Source: Marsupella aquatica (lineage: Eukaryota > Marchantiophyta). Taken from it: 64,000 nt of DNA. The position numbers were made by a program, and so were the translations under genes. The stretch lies in NCBI GenBank assembly GCA_973895155.1, contig OZ316892.1:21018001-21082000 (forward strand), in the 5' to 3' direction. This document shows, piece by piece, positions 22,013 to 31,632 of the stretch; within the stretch, counting starts at the first letter, position 1, and every line of letters begins with the position of its first letter. The notes below the pieces were generated by a model, which made no database searches, was not told the origin of the DNA, and saw nothing but the letters and a program-made list of their open reading frames with translations.

Positions 22013-22990
22013 AAAAAGGATGCAGGTGACCAGAAGCCAAGTGAGAGCATTAAGATCCATTACCCTGCCAAGTAAAGCATTCCTGGCCAACTTGGTGATT
22101 TTGGTGTGGCATGTAGTACCGGGTTGGAAGCCCATAGCCCGTTCTCTCTCCTCAGGAATAGGTTCATCCCATGTACCGGTAGAATGTCGGTAAACCAGGC
22201 CAGGACCATCACCCTGAAAAGCATGTGCACCTGGAAAGGACACAAATGTAGGCCAAGCAGCACGGGGCTGTCCAATGGTATTGGCTGGATACCAAGGTGC
22301 TGGCTCTTGCCGTGTAGCTAGTTGGCAAGAACTGTCAGGATCCAAAATCTGGTCCACTGTGAGGTTAGTGTCCCTGGATGTGTGGTGAAGAGCTAACTCC
22401 AACAAGGAAGGTGGTGCAAGGTTAGTCCAAAAGTTACGAAGACAATGTGCATAAGAACCACAGTGCACTGCATCAATGAGAAGGGGTGGTCCCAAGTAGT
22501 GCTGGACCACACTAAAATCCTCTTTGACCTGTGGTCGCTGGTCAAACTGAGATGGAGTATTCTCAATGATATAACCAACAGCAGGATAATGGGATTGAGC
22601 CCAGGTGAGAATCTGAACCAATGTTGTGAAAAGGCCAGAACGAGAATCATGCAGTCCAGCACCAGGACCAGCAGCTAAAAACCCTTTGGCATTCCCAACC
22701 AGCTATGATCAAATCAAGGGAGCCAAGAAGGGTTAAGTGCCGGTGCTGGACAAGCTGGATATCTGGAGGAAAGAAAGAAAATGTAGACTTCCATGCACTG
22801 TGTGGAAACTGCTGAGGAAATCGCTCTGAAAATTCCAGCAGACGGGATTCAGCCACTTGCCTTGCACCTGGATCAATATCCACATAGATGTACTACTTCA
22901 CCACCATGCCAGATTGTAGGAGAGCTTCCAGACCTGTAGAAATGCCACCAAAAAGCTCAAGCAATGTAAGGCCATCCGGAGCAGGAGTCC
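22013..22990 (-). pseudogene. C5-cytosine DNA methyltransferase domain, DNMT3-like
   Basis: About 320 codons between protease and RT carry DNMT motifs in order. Motif I is LLELFGGISTGLEAL (about 22920-22970). Motif II is YVDIDPGARQ, after the TAG at 22893. Motif IV is LIIAGWECQ (Cys at 22689-22691, normally PCQ). Motif VI is YIIENTPSQ. Motif VIII-like is LIDAVHCGSYAH followed by LRNFWTNLAP. Motifs IX-X are ERERAMGF and RNALLGRVMDLNALTWLL. The RNFWTNL and RNALLGR blocks resemble DNMT3/DRM-class enzymes more than DNMT1/CMT. An extra A near 22685 shifts the frame directly after the catalytic Cys; downstream codons are open. The domain would transfer methyl groups from S-adenosylmethionine to cytosine. 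Acquisition from a host DNMT3 is inferred, and Pro to Glu before the catalytic Cys makes activity uncertain. Confidence 0.87.
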
Positions 22991-24776
22991 ATGTAACTGG
23001 TGCGCTCAAGATTGGGGCTATTGGCTGTCCATTGTGCTGCCCAAGGTCTTCAAACTTGCGCAATGCAGCCACCAAAGGTCCATGGGCTGCTTGGAGCCGT
23101 TGTACCACCTCTGGTTGATGATCCATGTTGCTGGAAAGTGTTGCTATACGTGCAGCAGCATGTGCAGCAGCCACCTCATCGTCATCCTCCTCAATCCAAT
23201 CTTGCAATGGGTGGTTGACATAGGTAGCTGTGTGCACTGCTTTCAACACACAGTGGTGAGCCATAGGTGTATGGGCACCATGCAAATCAAGTGGAATGTA
23301 GCCCAAGTGTGAGCCATCAGTATGCCAATCAACTCTGTAGTATGCATGCTCATGCCAGTTGTCAATGGTAAAACCTGGTGGGAACAAAGCCTCCTGGCCA
23401 ATGAGCACATCATACGTAGTGGCATTGGTAACCAAACATCTGACTGGGAAATGTAGTTCCTGATCTATACCGCCATTAAAAGTGAGAGTGAGTAAAGTAG
23501 AACTCTCACCCAGCACATCCTCCACAGTGCCACTAGCAGTCCGAATGTGCCACTTGGATTGCTGTAAATGATCAGTCAACAGTCCCATCTTCTTGGCAAA
23601 CCGAATGCCCAATATCACTGGTTGAGCACCTGTGTCTAGCATGACCACCTGAGGAGTGTGACCCTCCAACTTGACCACTGAATTCCTGTTGTCAACAATG
23701 GCAATGGTGGTGGAAACTGAAGTCCTGTCACTAGGCACCACTCTTGGCAAATGATGAGGTACCTTGTGAAGGGAGTTAGTGTCCACGGTCTTTCCACTCA
23801 ACAACATAGCCAGGAAAGATGGAGCAGCATGACCAGAATCAAGTGTAGCTCTGGTCACACAATCAGTAGCAATCGGTACTGGGGCAGCCAAACCAGTGCA
23901 AACATGTAAAGGAGAAGAAGAAGGTCCAGTATGTACATGAGATTGGACCTCCAAAACCGGTGTCACATGGGCTGATGAAGAATGTAGTGAACCCTCTAGC
24001 GCCCTGAGGACAGCTCTAGCATCTAGCTGTAAATCATGGCAACTGAAAAGTGGAGTTGTAAGAATCTTTTGTGCCATACCGGAGGTGAAATGCTCAAGCA
24101 GCTCAGGAGAAACAACTCCCTGTGAAATGTCAGCAGCACCTGGTGGTGGAATGGATGTAGTTGCAGCTCCCTCCCCCCTCGCCAACAAGGTGCGCTCTTC
24201 AGCAAGTGTGAGGGGCTGAAAAGATTGGGGCAAGACAGCCCGAGCTTCCTTGGCTCTAGTCATAGGACCAGCAGCAAGACCATCAGCCTGTACAATGCGG
24301 CGCATGGGAGCAATACGGGAGGCAGCACTGGCCTGCTGGTAAGAAAAATAGGAAGGGCATAATGAATCTGAAAGTTCTGCTGTAAGGCCAGACTATGGAG
24401 CAGAGGATAGCACACACTCACCCATATGAGCATCAAATGGTAAGCCATAGAAAGAGCAGGGTAGAGGTGCTGAACTGTCAGTGGTGCCTGGGCCAGGGAT
24501 GGGTTGCACATGACCAGCCGGTTGAGAAGGACCAGCAAAGGCAGTTGACTTGCCTTTGATGTTGGCAAGTTGGGCACGTAGGGACTCAACCTCATTAGTT
24601 AGAGATTGGAGTTGAGTTGCCTGTGCGTTGTGAGCCTCCTTCTGAGCTGGTTGCTTCTGATGCTGCTTGGGCGGTTTGTTGGCACTGGATGCTTTGCCAC
24701 TGGAAGGAGGAGCAGTTGATGCAGTAGGAGCCCTCCTAGCTAGTGGGGGAGTGGAAGCAAGAGCAGGAGGAGGGGC
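22991..24776 (-). pseudogene. Gag-Pol linker and retroviral-type aspartic protease
   Basis: This continues in the same frame as Gag after the TAG at 24777. It starts with a Pro/Ala/Ser-rich stretch and a short predicted coiled coil (QLQSLTNEVESLRAQLANIKG), then a TAG at 24393. The protease active site is VVMLDTGAQPVILG (DTG codons 23628-23636), followed by a typical hydrophobic beta-rich region (LVTNATTYDVLIGQEALF). The protein runs directly into the methyltransferase motif I. The protease would cleave the polyprotein. Because the Gag and protease frames are the same, the stop at 24777 could be a readthrough site in live copies or simply a mutation; the second TAG favours mutation. Confidence 0.82.
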
Positions 24777-24779
24777 CTA

Positions 24780-26069
24780 CTGTCGTAGCTGCTTCCTCTC
24801 TAGGAATTTGGCAAAAGAAACTGCCTCCAAGTAACCCACTTTCCCGCAAAAATCACAAGACAGGTCCTCAACAACAATATCACACTCATTAGCCTTGTGA
24901 TTGGGGTTACCACAGTAGTTGCAAGATGGCAGCATGAAAGCAGCATGTGCTGGCTTGGTCTTGGAACCATACTGTGGCACACGAGAAGGAGTGGCCAGTG
25001 TAGGGGCAGCAGCCTGGTACCTGGATCGCGGTGGACGTGCAATACTGGCCTCATAATGTGCATGGGCCAACTCAAGTTTCTCAGCAGTGTCATAGACATT
25101 GAGCAATGTGTAGCTGTCTCCAAACTTTGAGAATACTTGCTGCAACACTTGCGAATGGAGAGCTGGTGTGCCCTCCAATGCACGAAGATAGCGATGAGCA
25201 GCCTCCAAGTCAGTGATGCTCTGGGTATCCTTGTTCAACTTGAGAAGCCGGCGATACATCATCTTCAAGGTTTCATCGCGCTGCCTCACAAAGGTGGCCA
25301 ACTGCATGATTTTCTCAGCACTCTTGATTGAGAATTCCAATTCAAGAACCTGGAAAAACTCAGCCACTGGATCAGCAAAGGCAGGAGAATCAATGGTGGG
25401 AGAAATGCCTGATGTAGCCTCTGCCAAGACAGTGGGAGTAACTGGCGCAGTGGTAGGAACTGGAGTAGGAGGGGAAGTGGCAGGAGCAGCAGCATGGGCT
25501 GCAATGGCATTCTGTAAGGCCAATTGTGAGGCTGCCGCAATTGCACTGGCATAGGTAGGGTTAGGCAACTGTGTGACAGCAAGCAGCCATTGAGAATGTT
25601 TCTCATACACATCCAAAGCCTCATGGTGCACATACCTGGCTAGCTGCTTAAATGCAAAAGCATTTATGAAATTGCTGCCATACTTAAACTCCAATTCGTA
25701 TACGATAGTGTAGAAAGTGGATTTGAACTCACGCAAAGAAACAGTGCCTGGCCACCCGCTGAAGCGCTCAATGCGGCCAGATGAGTGGCTGGCATCCATG
25801 CTGTATGTCGGTGAAGCTGGAACAACCACTGATGCAGAAGGGGTAAATGGCAATGAAGTGATAGCAGGCTTCGGAGTAGTGGTAAAGCGACCGCCAAATT
25901 GAGCAGGATTGCGTGGTGTGGGTGCTGCTGCTGTCTGTGGCCGTCTTTGAAATTGCCAAGACTCCAATGAAATTGGTACCAATGGTCGTGGATCACTCCG
26001 TAAATGGTACCTGGGTGTTGGTGGCGATGAGTTGCTACCTCCTGGCTTGTCGGCTGAGATGCTGCATGC
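24780..26069 (-). pseudogene. Gag with CCHC zinc knuckle
   Basis: The frame opens after a TGA at 26070-26072 and runs 430 codons to the TAG at 24777. No in-frame ATG occurs before about 25799, so the true start has been lost or lies elsewhere. The N-terminal part is Pro/Thr-rich. The capsid-like core has FSGWPGTVSLREFKSTFY, FVRQRDETLKMMYRRLLKL and YLRALEGTPALHSQVL. The zinc knuckle CNYCGNPNHKANEC (CX2CX4HX4C, about 24885-24926) is intact; a second, CDFCGKVGYLEAV, has lost its His/Cys half. Gag forms the virus-like particle and binds RNA. Confidence 0.87.
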
Positions 26070-26072
26070 TCA

Positions 26073-27384
26073 CCCGGGGTGCCAATGGGAAAGAAATTGA
26101 CAAGAAAAAGGAGTGGCAGCCCCAAGGCTAGGAAATGAAACCCACGAAGGAGGCAAACGGTGCAAGGCAGCAAGGCAGCAATGTGTCGAATGTGTAAACG
26201 CACAGAAAAGCCCCTTAAAAACTCCGGAAAGGCCTACTGCTGGCGGCAATAAAGAAATCCGGGAAAAGAAAATAGAAGTGGCCCCCCTTTAAGTGTATAC
26301 ATTGGGCCCCTCTGTGGACCCAAAAACTGGCAGGAAAAGGGAAACCAAGAGGCGCGCGTCAGCGGGAAAAGAAAACCGGGCCAAGTGGGACACAGTATCG
26401 GGGCACGGTGCTCTATGGAGGTCGTCGATGGCAAGGTAAGAGCAAACGGAAAGAAACGGGCCCTACAAAATGTGAAAGGGGCCCCCTAAAGTGTATACAC
26501 ATCAGCCCGATGTGGTCCTGAGAGATGGAAACAGGTCGATCGTCGCGCGGCAAAAAAGCGAGACAAGCCAAAAAAGGCGAAAAGAAAACGGGAAGAGTGA
26601 GGCGAAGAAAAGGAAATGAGCCCTGCATAGGGCTTCGCACCCCCTCCCCCCCTCCTTATGAGCTCCCGAAGCCTCCTTGGGGCTTCGTGCCCTGGCAGGC
26701 CTAAGTACTCCCGTGTGAGGGAGTTCGAATTGAACTCCCCTCTCCTCCTTTAATGCAGCTTGGGCCTTGTGCCCTCTCCTGGCACTCTCGCTCCCCCTCC
26801 CGGCCTCCTTTTATTGCAGCATAGGGCCTCGTGCCCACTCCTTGCACTCCTGCTCCCCTCCTCTTGGCTTTAATGCTGCTGAAGGGCTTCGTGCCCTGCA
26901 AGAGGACTCCCGAAAGGAGTCTATGTTTACTCCCCCCCTCTTCAATGCTGACAGCGGGCTCCGTGCCCTGTAGAAGGACTCCCGAAGGGGGTCGACGTTA
27001 ACTCCCCCTCCTCGCGCTTAATTAAATGCTGGCAACGGGCGCGGGAGGAAGAAAAACGCCGAAGGGAGGGTGTGCGGCCCTATGCGCGACCCAGGGGCAA
27101 TGATGAGCCCCGCATGTGTATACACAGGCAGGACTGGGAGGCACCTCACGACGGTAGCTGCGAGGGGAGGCAAAATGAAACAACGGCCGGTGAGAGAAAA
27201 GAAAGAACGGGACCCCAAAGGGTCGTGAAAACATAAGGCGAAGGGAAGGTGGTCGCACTGTGACCGGAAAACACCGAATATGGCCCGAAAAAGGTCGTGG
27301 CAGTCAGCAACCGGCAGCCATAGTCGAAAGCAGCAAAGGGTCCCCAGATGCAACCGGAAAGCAAAAGTCGGGCTCCAACGGGAG
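26073..27384 (-). other. Retrotransposon leader (5' untranslated region)
   Basis: About 1.3 kb between the 5' LTR and Gag with no coherent coding frame. It holds a degenerate tandem array (26620-27045) and three GTGTATAC palindrome-like motifs (26293, 26491 and 27116) that echo the hairpin at the LTR edge. GGCCCC(C/T) lies just before two of them, so a small module may be duplicated. A long structured leader would suit packaging or translation control; this is inference. Confidence 0.6.
26620..27045. repeat. Degenerate tandem repeats in the element leader
   Basis: A core close to AGGGCTTCGTGCCCTG recurs near 26678, 26761, 26824, 26883 and 26953 with weaker copies at both ends, spacing about 59-83 bp. 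Several units continue with GGACTCCCGAA and a small inverted GGAGT, and with TTTAATGCTG before the core. The units have diverged. Confidence 0.75.
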
Positions 27385-27421
27385 TGTTATGTGTATACTT
27401 ATGTTAAGTATACACATAACA
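27385..27421. repeat. Perfect 16-bp inverted repeat (hairpin) at the LTR inner edge
   Basis: The arm TGTTATGTGTATACTT (27385-27400) is followed by loop ATGTT and the exact reverse complement AAGTATACACATAACA (27406-27421). It lies at the junction of LTR and leader. Confidence 0.9.
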
Positions 27422-27914
27422 TCATATTGAACCCATAATTTCAACTCGTCCCTCCGATGTCCGTCGAATAAATTGCAATGGCTTCACCAGAAATTGTCAT
27501 AATTGTCACGAACAATCTTCTTCCCCTCACCACTATCTCAGCAGTTCTTCTTGAATAAAAGGCGTAAGAGTAACAATTGTACTGAAATCGAATCGAAAAC
27601 CGGCAGAATGCCAAGATCGGCCGGGAGCATCTAACGAATCACTGTGTGAATCCCGTGTACGGAACCAACGAGCACTGTCTGAGCTCTGTCAACAGCGATT
27701 CAAGAAGAACTGAAAAACCAACAAAGAGAAACACACCCTAAGTAGATCAAGTCAAGGCGTCACACTAACAAGCACATTTTGCTTCAAGACTGGCCCAGAC
27801 TTGCTACAAGAACATGACACTAACTCAAGTAGTACACTAGCCCTAACTACATACCTAGCGGGCATGCGAGGGACATGCCGATGTGCACAAGCGGCACTGT
27901 CCCTCGGCATGACA
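27385..27914 (-). repeat. 5' LTR (530 bp)
   Basis: Bounded by TG at 27385 and CA at 27914. Positions 27555-27914 match the 3' LTR (about 9 differences, no indels). Positions 27385-27554 do not match 17948-18125, so the two LTRs are not simple copies. No canonical primer-binding site is obvious; a TGG-starting stretch lies a few bases inside the element (about 27377 leftwards) but I could not match it to a tRNA. Confidence 0.8.
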
Positions 27915-30900
27915 CAGGGAGTAACTTTGTGGTCCGAATGTGGTTTACCATTGGGATAGGATTTTGGTCTGTCTTGGGCCTTGGGTTTATAGTATTTGAG
28001 CTTGTGTATATCTTGGCATGACTCCTTTTATGCTTAAAAGTATTTTATATAGAATGGATTTCTGTTTGAATTATTTTCTTTGGGATCCTGTCTCCCAGTA
28101 TGGCACCCTTTAATATTCTTTATAATCTTATATATTTTCGATGGAAGTACAGTGTGGCACCCTTTATTCTTTACAATCTTTCATATATTCGATGGATTCC
28201 GGAGTCAAACTTTGACTACTTGGTAGCTAGAGATCTCCTTCGTATGCTGTAGTTACGAACTAGGCTATCTCCACCTAAACATCTCCTCGGTACGGGTCAC
28301 CTTTTCCAATCCAAAACAAATATAAAAAGGTACAAAATCACCATCCTACTATCCTGATAGGATCCCAAGATAGAAAAATTTTGTCCTCTAGTGTTCCCCA
28401 CTCAAACAGATTCTCTGTTTGGATGAATCTAGTTTATACTCATATGTGATATGTAGTGTAAGGTAAGATTGATTGGGGCAGGTAAGGTAAGGTGAGCTAA
28501 GCTAGGATTGTAATGCTGCAAGTGTTCCTGCTCCAATGAGATTTTATTTGGTGAGTTCTTATCATAGGATTAAAAATGAGAAGATCCTGTGACGGACTTG
28601 TGTGCAAAGGTTGAGGCGAATGCAATGTGGGATAGGATGAAAATGATGAACATGCTGAATATGCATTGGCCATAAGTTGATGGACACAGGCAATTTTGTG
28701 GTGTGCATAATTATGAAACCTAGTTTTGTTGACAAAATTGCAAATTCCTTATGTATTTTCCTGGGTACAGGGGCTAAAACCATCTCTGGAAAATATGAAC
28801 CTAAGTGTAGATGCAACCATGAAGATAAGGAGGTGCTAGAATTATTTGCATTTCATATTCTTCTCCTTGAGATGGCTCGTAGTAGCTTGCAAATAAGTGT
28901 TAGTCAATAACCAAACAAGACAAAGTAACTTGAGTAGTCTACCCAACAAGGGAATGTAGAGACAAAGATGAGAGGAGCTTGTACTAGTAACAGTTTTGGG
29001 TAGTGCTTGAGGCATTCATACGCTTGGCCTTTGTTCACAGTCAATGACTGCATAGGACAAAGAAAAGGGACGAAGCTGAGGGCAAATCGAATTATGAAGG
29101 CAATATTTGATTGTGAGTCTGGATGCCAACCAAAAGAAATACATGGACAAAGAGTGAGCTTGTGATCTATGATGCATCACAAGTCATACGGGGAATGGCT
29201 TTGCTTATGGGTTGTTGTCCTCATTATTGTTCAAGGAAGTGACGTATTGGTCCTGGGCCCAATAAACTGATAAACTCGATCCGGTAGCTCCAGGGGTAAT
29301 CGGGAATAATCTTTATAATATTTTGCATATCCGAAATGATTGTTATAATATTTTGCATATACTGAGCAAGAATTTAGATCAATCTTCTTGGTCTCGTGAC
29401 CAAATAGATCTTTGGTCATGGAACGGAATTTAGGGTACATACATCTATACATGGCAGTTGCCGGATTTGCCACATCATAGCGCATTATTCCTTATCGGTA
29501 AAAGTAGGTGCCAGCAAAACGCAAAGCTTTCCTTATTTGTAGTAGATAAGTTTGGATTTGTAGCTCGTCGGCTCTACAGAAAATGAAGATGCTCTGACTT
29601 TGTACGCCAACCGGGCCGGGTCAGACCTGTAACTACAGTCAATAAACATTTCGACCATGATTGTCCAGACTGTGACCAGGGTTATCTGCTTGTCGGTGTT
29701 TATATGGCAACACGACAGAGGAGAGATCCTCGGCTTCGCTGGTCAAACGCAAGGAGGTTCCATTTCCAAATGGGGCCCACCATGAGTGGGTGCACGTCAT
29801 CGTTTACCCGCAGGAGATCCTGATCGACGTTCAGTTGTCCCCCTCAGGGGCGCCAGATCTACTGGGGCCGTTCGATTTCAAGCCCTAGCGTACAAGCGAC
29901 AGAGGATAATGTAAGGTGAGGTGAGGTGAGTCTACCAGCCACCTGACCGTCACTCCTTGATCGTGGTTCCTGGCTGAACTTACGGCGTACTCTGTCTAGT
30001 ACCGGTACAGTGATTGAATGCTTTTGAATGGAATAGTATTAAATACTAATATCACGAATTGGAACAACATGTATATGTAAATAATTTTTTAGACGAGAGT
30101 GCTTTCTACTGTACCTGTCACCATCCAGATAAGCAACAGGACGTATTGTGTGTGCCAATTGTCATTTAGCTAAAAAATCTGTGGACAAATATAGAGTATC
30201 TAAAGCTCTTTATTGCACATGCTTACACTATTTAGGCAATGATCGACATACTTACACTATTTGGGCAATGATCGAACCGGTAACAAGTTTTGATTATGCT
30301 ATACTATGAATACACATTTCAGATTTTGTATCACTAGCAATATTACCAGTTCGTTCCTTGAAGGTAAAGAGAAATGAAGAAAAATAATCTTGCATAATAA
30401 AACTTAGATGCTAAAAGTTACTCTTTGCCCATACTTTTTTTGTCCACCTTCATGTCAGTTTTGTCTTTATTTGAAATCAATATCATTTTTGCCCATCCTC
30501 ATTTAAAGTTTTTTATTGAGACTCATGATTACTTTTGTTTGTATTGAGGGATATTAATATGCATTTTTATTTCAATGTGCCATAACAAAGTGTATGATTT
30601 GTAATATTTAGATTTTGAATCAAGCTTGGGACCCTTTAAAAAAAATTATTGTCCTAGAGTATATTGTTCGCATCCCACTTAATTTAATCCTTGCCTTCCT
30701 AGAAGTCTACTTTCCTACTAGTTTTAGATTCAATAGTTTGAATCTAATCTCTTTCGGTCACTTTCACTAGAAAGAACCTCGATCTGTCGTAGTGAGGGAG
30801 AGGAATAATTATGGCCAATGTGGACACCTTGTGTGTGTTAAGTTCCCCTCGTGGACCCGTGAGAGAAATAATTATGAACAATGTGGACAACTCGTGTGTG

Positions 30901-31085
30901 TTAACCTCCCCTCATGGTTTTCTTTCCCCTTTTCTTTCCCAAGTTTAGAGTTCTAATTGAATTGGGTTTAGGGTTAAGGCAGAAAATTTTGTTAGAACAT
31001 CAGGTTCAAACAGCTTTGGTTGCTTTGATGTTTCATGTTTAATTGGTACTTCAGAGGGGGATCATCCATTACAGCTGCTGTTACA
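27915..31085. other. Intergenic, no supported gene
   Basis: No gene is supported. Local tandem duplications occur at about 28098-28195 (GTGGCACCCTTTA(A)T units), 29305-29362 (TATAATATTTTGCATAT twice), 30222-30276 (TACACTATTT(A/G)GGCAATGATCGA twice) and 30793-30917 (AATAATTATG..CAATGTGGACA twice). Confidence 0.5.
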
Positions 31086-31105
31086 ATCTTGCATCCATGA
31101 ACTAT

Positions 31106-31632
31106 CTATTTGCAAATGGGGTATTGAGGCCTACCTTTCAATTTGCTCCTTTGTCTTGCATCAACATATACTTGTGTAGGCTCTATCTCTTCATCATTAG
31201 ATAGCACAATTATGCCTGCATTCATCATCTTCTCCTTTCCATTCCTACGCCTTGCAGAATGCTCTGCAGCCAATAAATCAATAGTCCCCAAGTAATTATA
31301 GTTAGAAAATGAATGTTTGTTAGCTGTCAATGATACAAATTCACCCAAGGAATCAGCAAAAGTTACTTGTTTATCAGGAACCTGGTCTCTGTAGACACAT
31401 CATCAAAATAAACAGATTTTGGTTCCACTTTTGGCCTCTTGAGAGAGCTCTTTGTTAGAGATCCCTCTATCACTATGCTAGGTTCAGGCACATCCTCATC
31501 TGCTGACTCATAGTAATACTTGCCAGGCCAGGTCCAAGGTTTTTTAACAAATACTTCTTCAACATCAACTCTACTAACATTGATGGGATCAATAATACAC
31601 TCCATAAACAAGTCATCCTCTTTACAATCCAT
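31106..31632 (-). pseudogene. Unidentified degraded coding segment
   Basis: On the minus strand an ATG at 31632 opens 89 codons (acidic, with VEEVFVKKPWTWPGKYYYES and RPKVEPKSVYFDDV). The frame then closes, and a second frame beginning VPDKQVTFADSLGEFVSL continues to the stop at 31106 (ending RQRSKLKGRPQYPICK). Both pieces have a protein-like composition rather than low complexity, so a single frameshift in one ancestral frame, or a small exon pair, is plausible. I do not recognise the family. It could equally be part of an old transposable element. Confidence 0.35.

Larger units (their letters stand above)
17948..27914 (-). mobile_element. Ty3/gypsy-type LTR retrotransposon encoding DNMT and PHD domains
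   Basis: A 9,967-bp element reads on the minus strand. Its outer edges are TGTCGTGACA (17948) and CGGCATGACA (ending 27914), flanked on both sides by CAGG (17944-17947 and 27915-27918), a likely 4-bp target-site duplication. From right to left the order is LTR, leader with repeats, Gag with CCHC knuckle, protease (DTG), C5-cytosine methyltransferase, RT, RNase H, integrase, PHD finger, poly-purine tract, LTR. RT before integrase is the Ty3/gypsy order. Six in-frame TAG codons (24777, 24393, 22893, 22010, 21776, 20057) and two frameshifts (about 22685 and 19115) make this copy non-autonomous as it stands. LTR halves differ by about 9 of 360 positions, mostly transitions, so the insertion is not recent. 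Confidence 0.93.

Noticed and set aside
20057-24779. A genetic code with UAG read as glutamine, given six in-frame TAG codons
   Set aside because: Host genes in the window use normal stops, including TAG at the end of the F-box gene, and contain no internal TAG. CHG deamination explains the pattern in the element.
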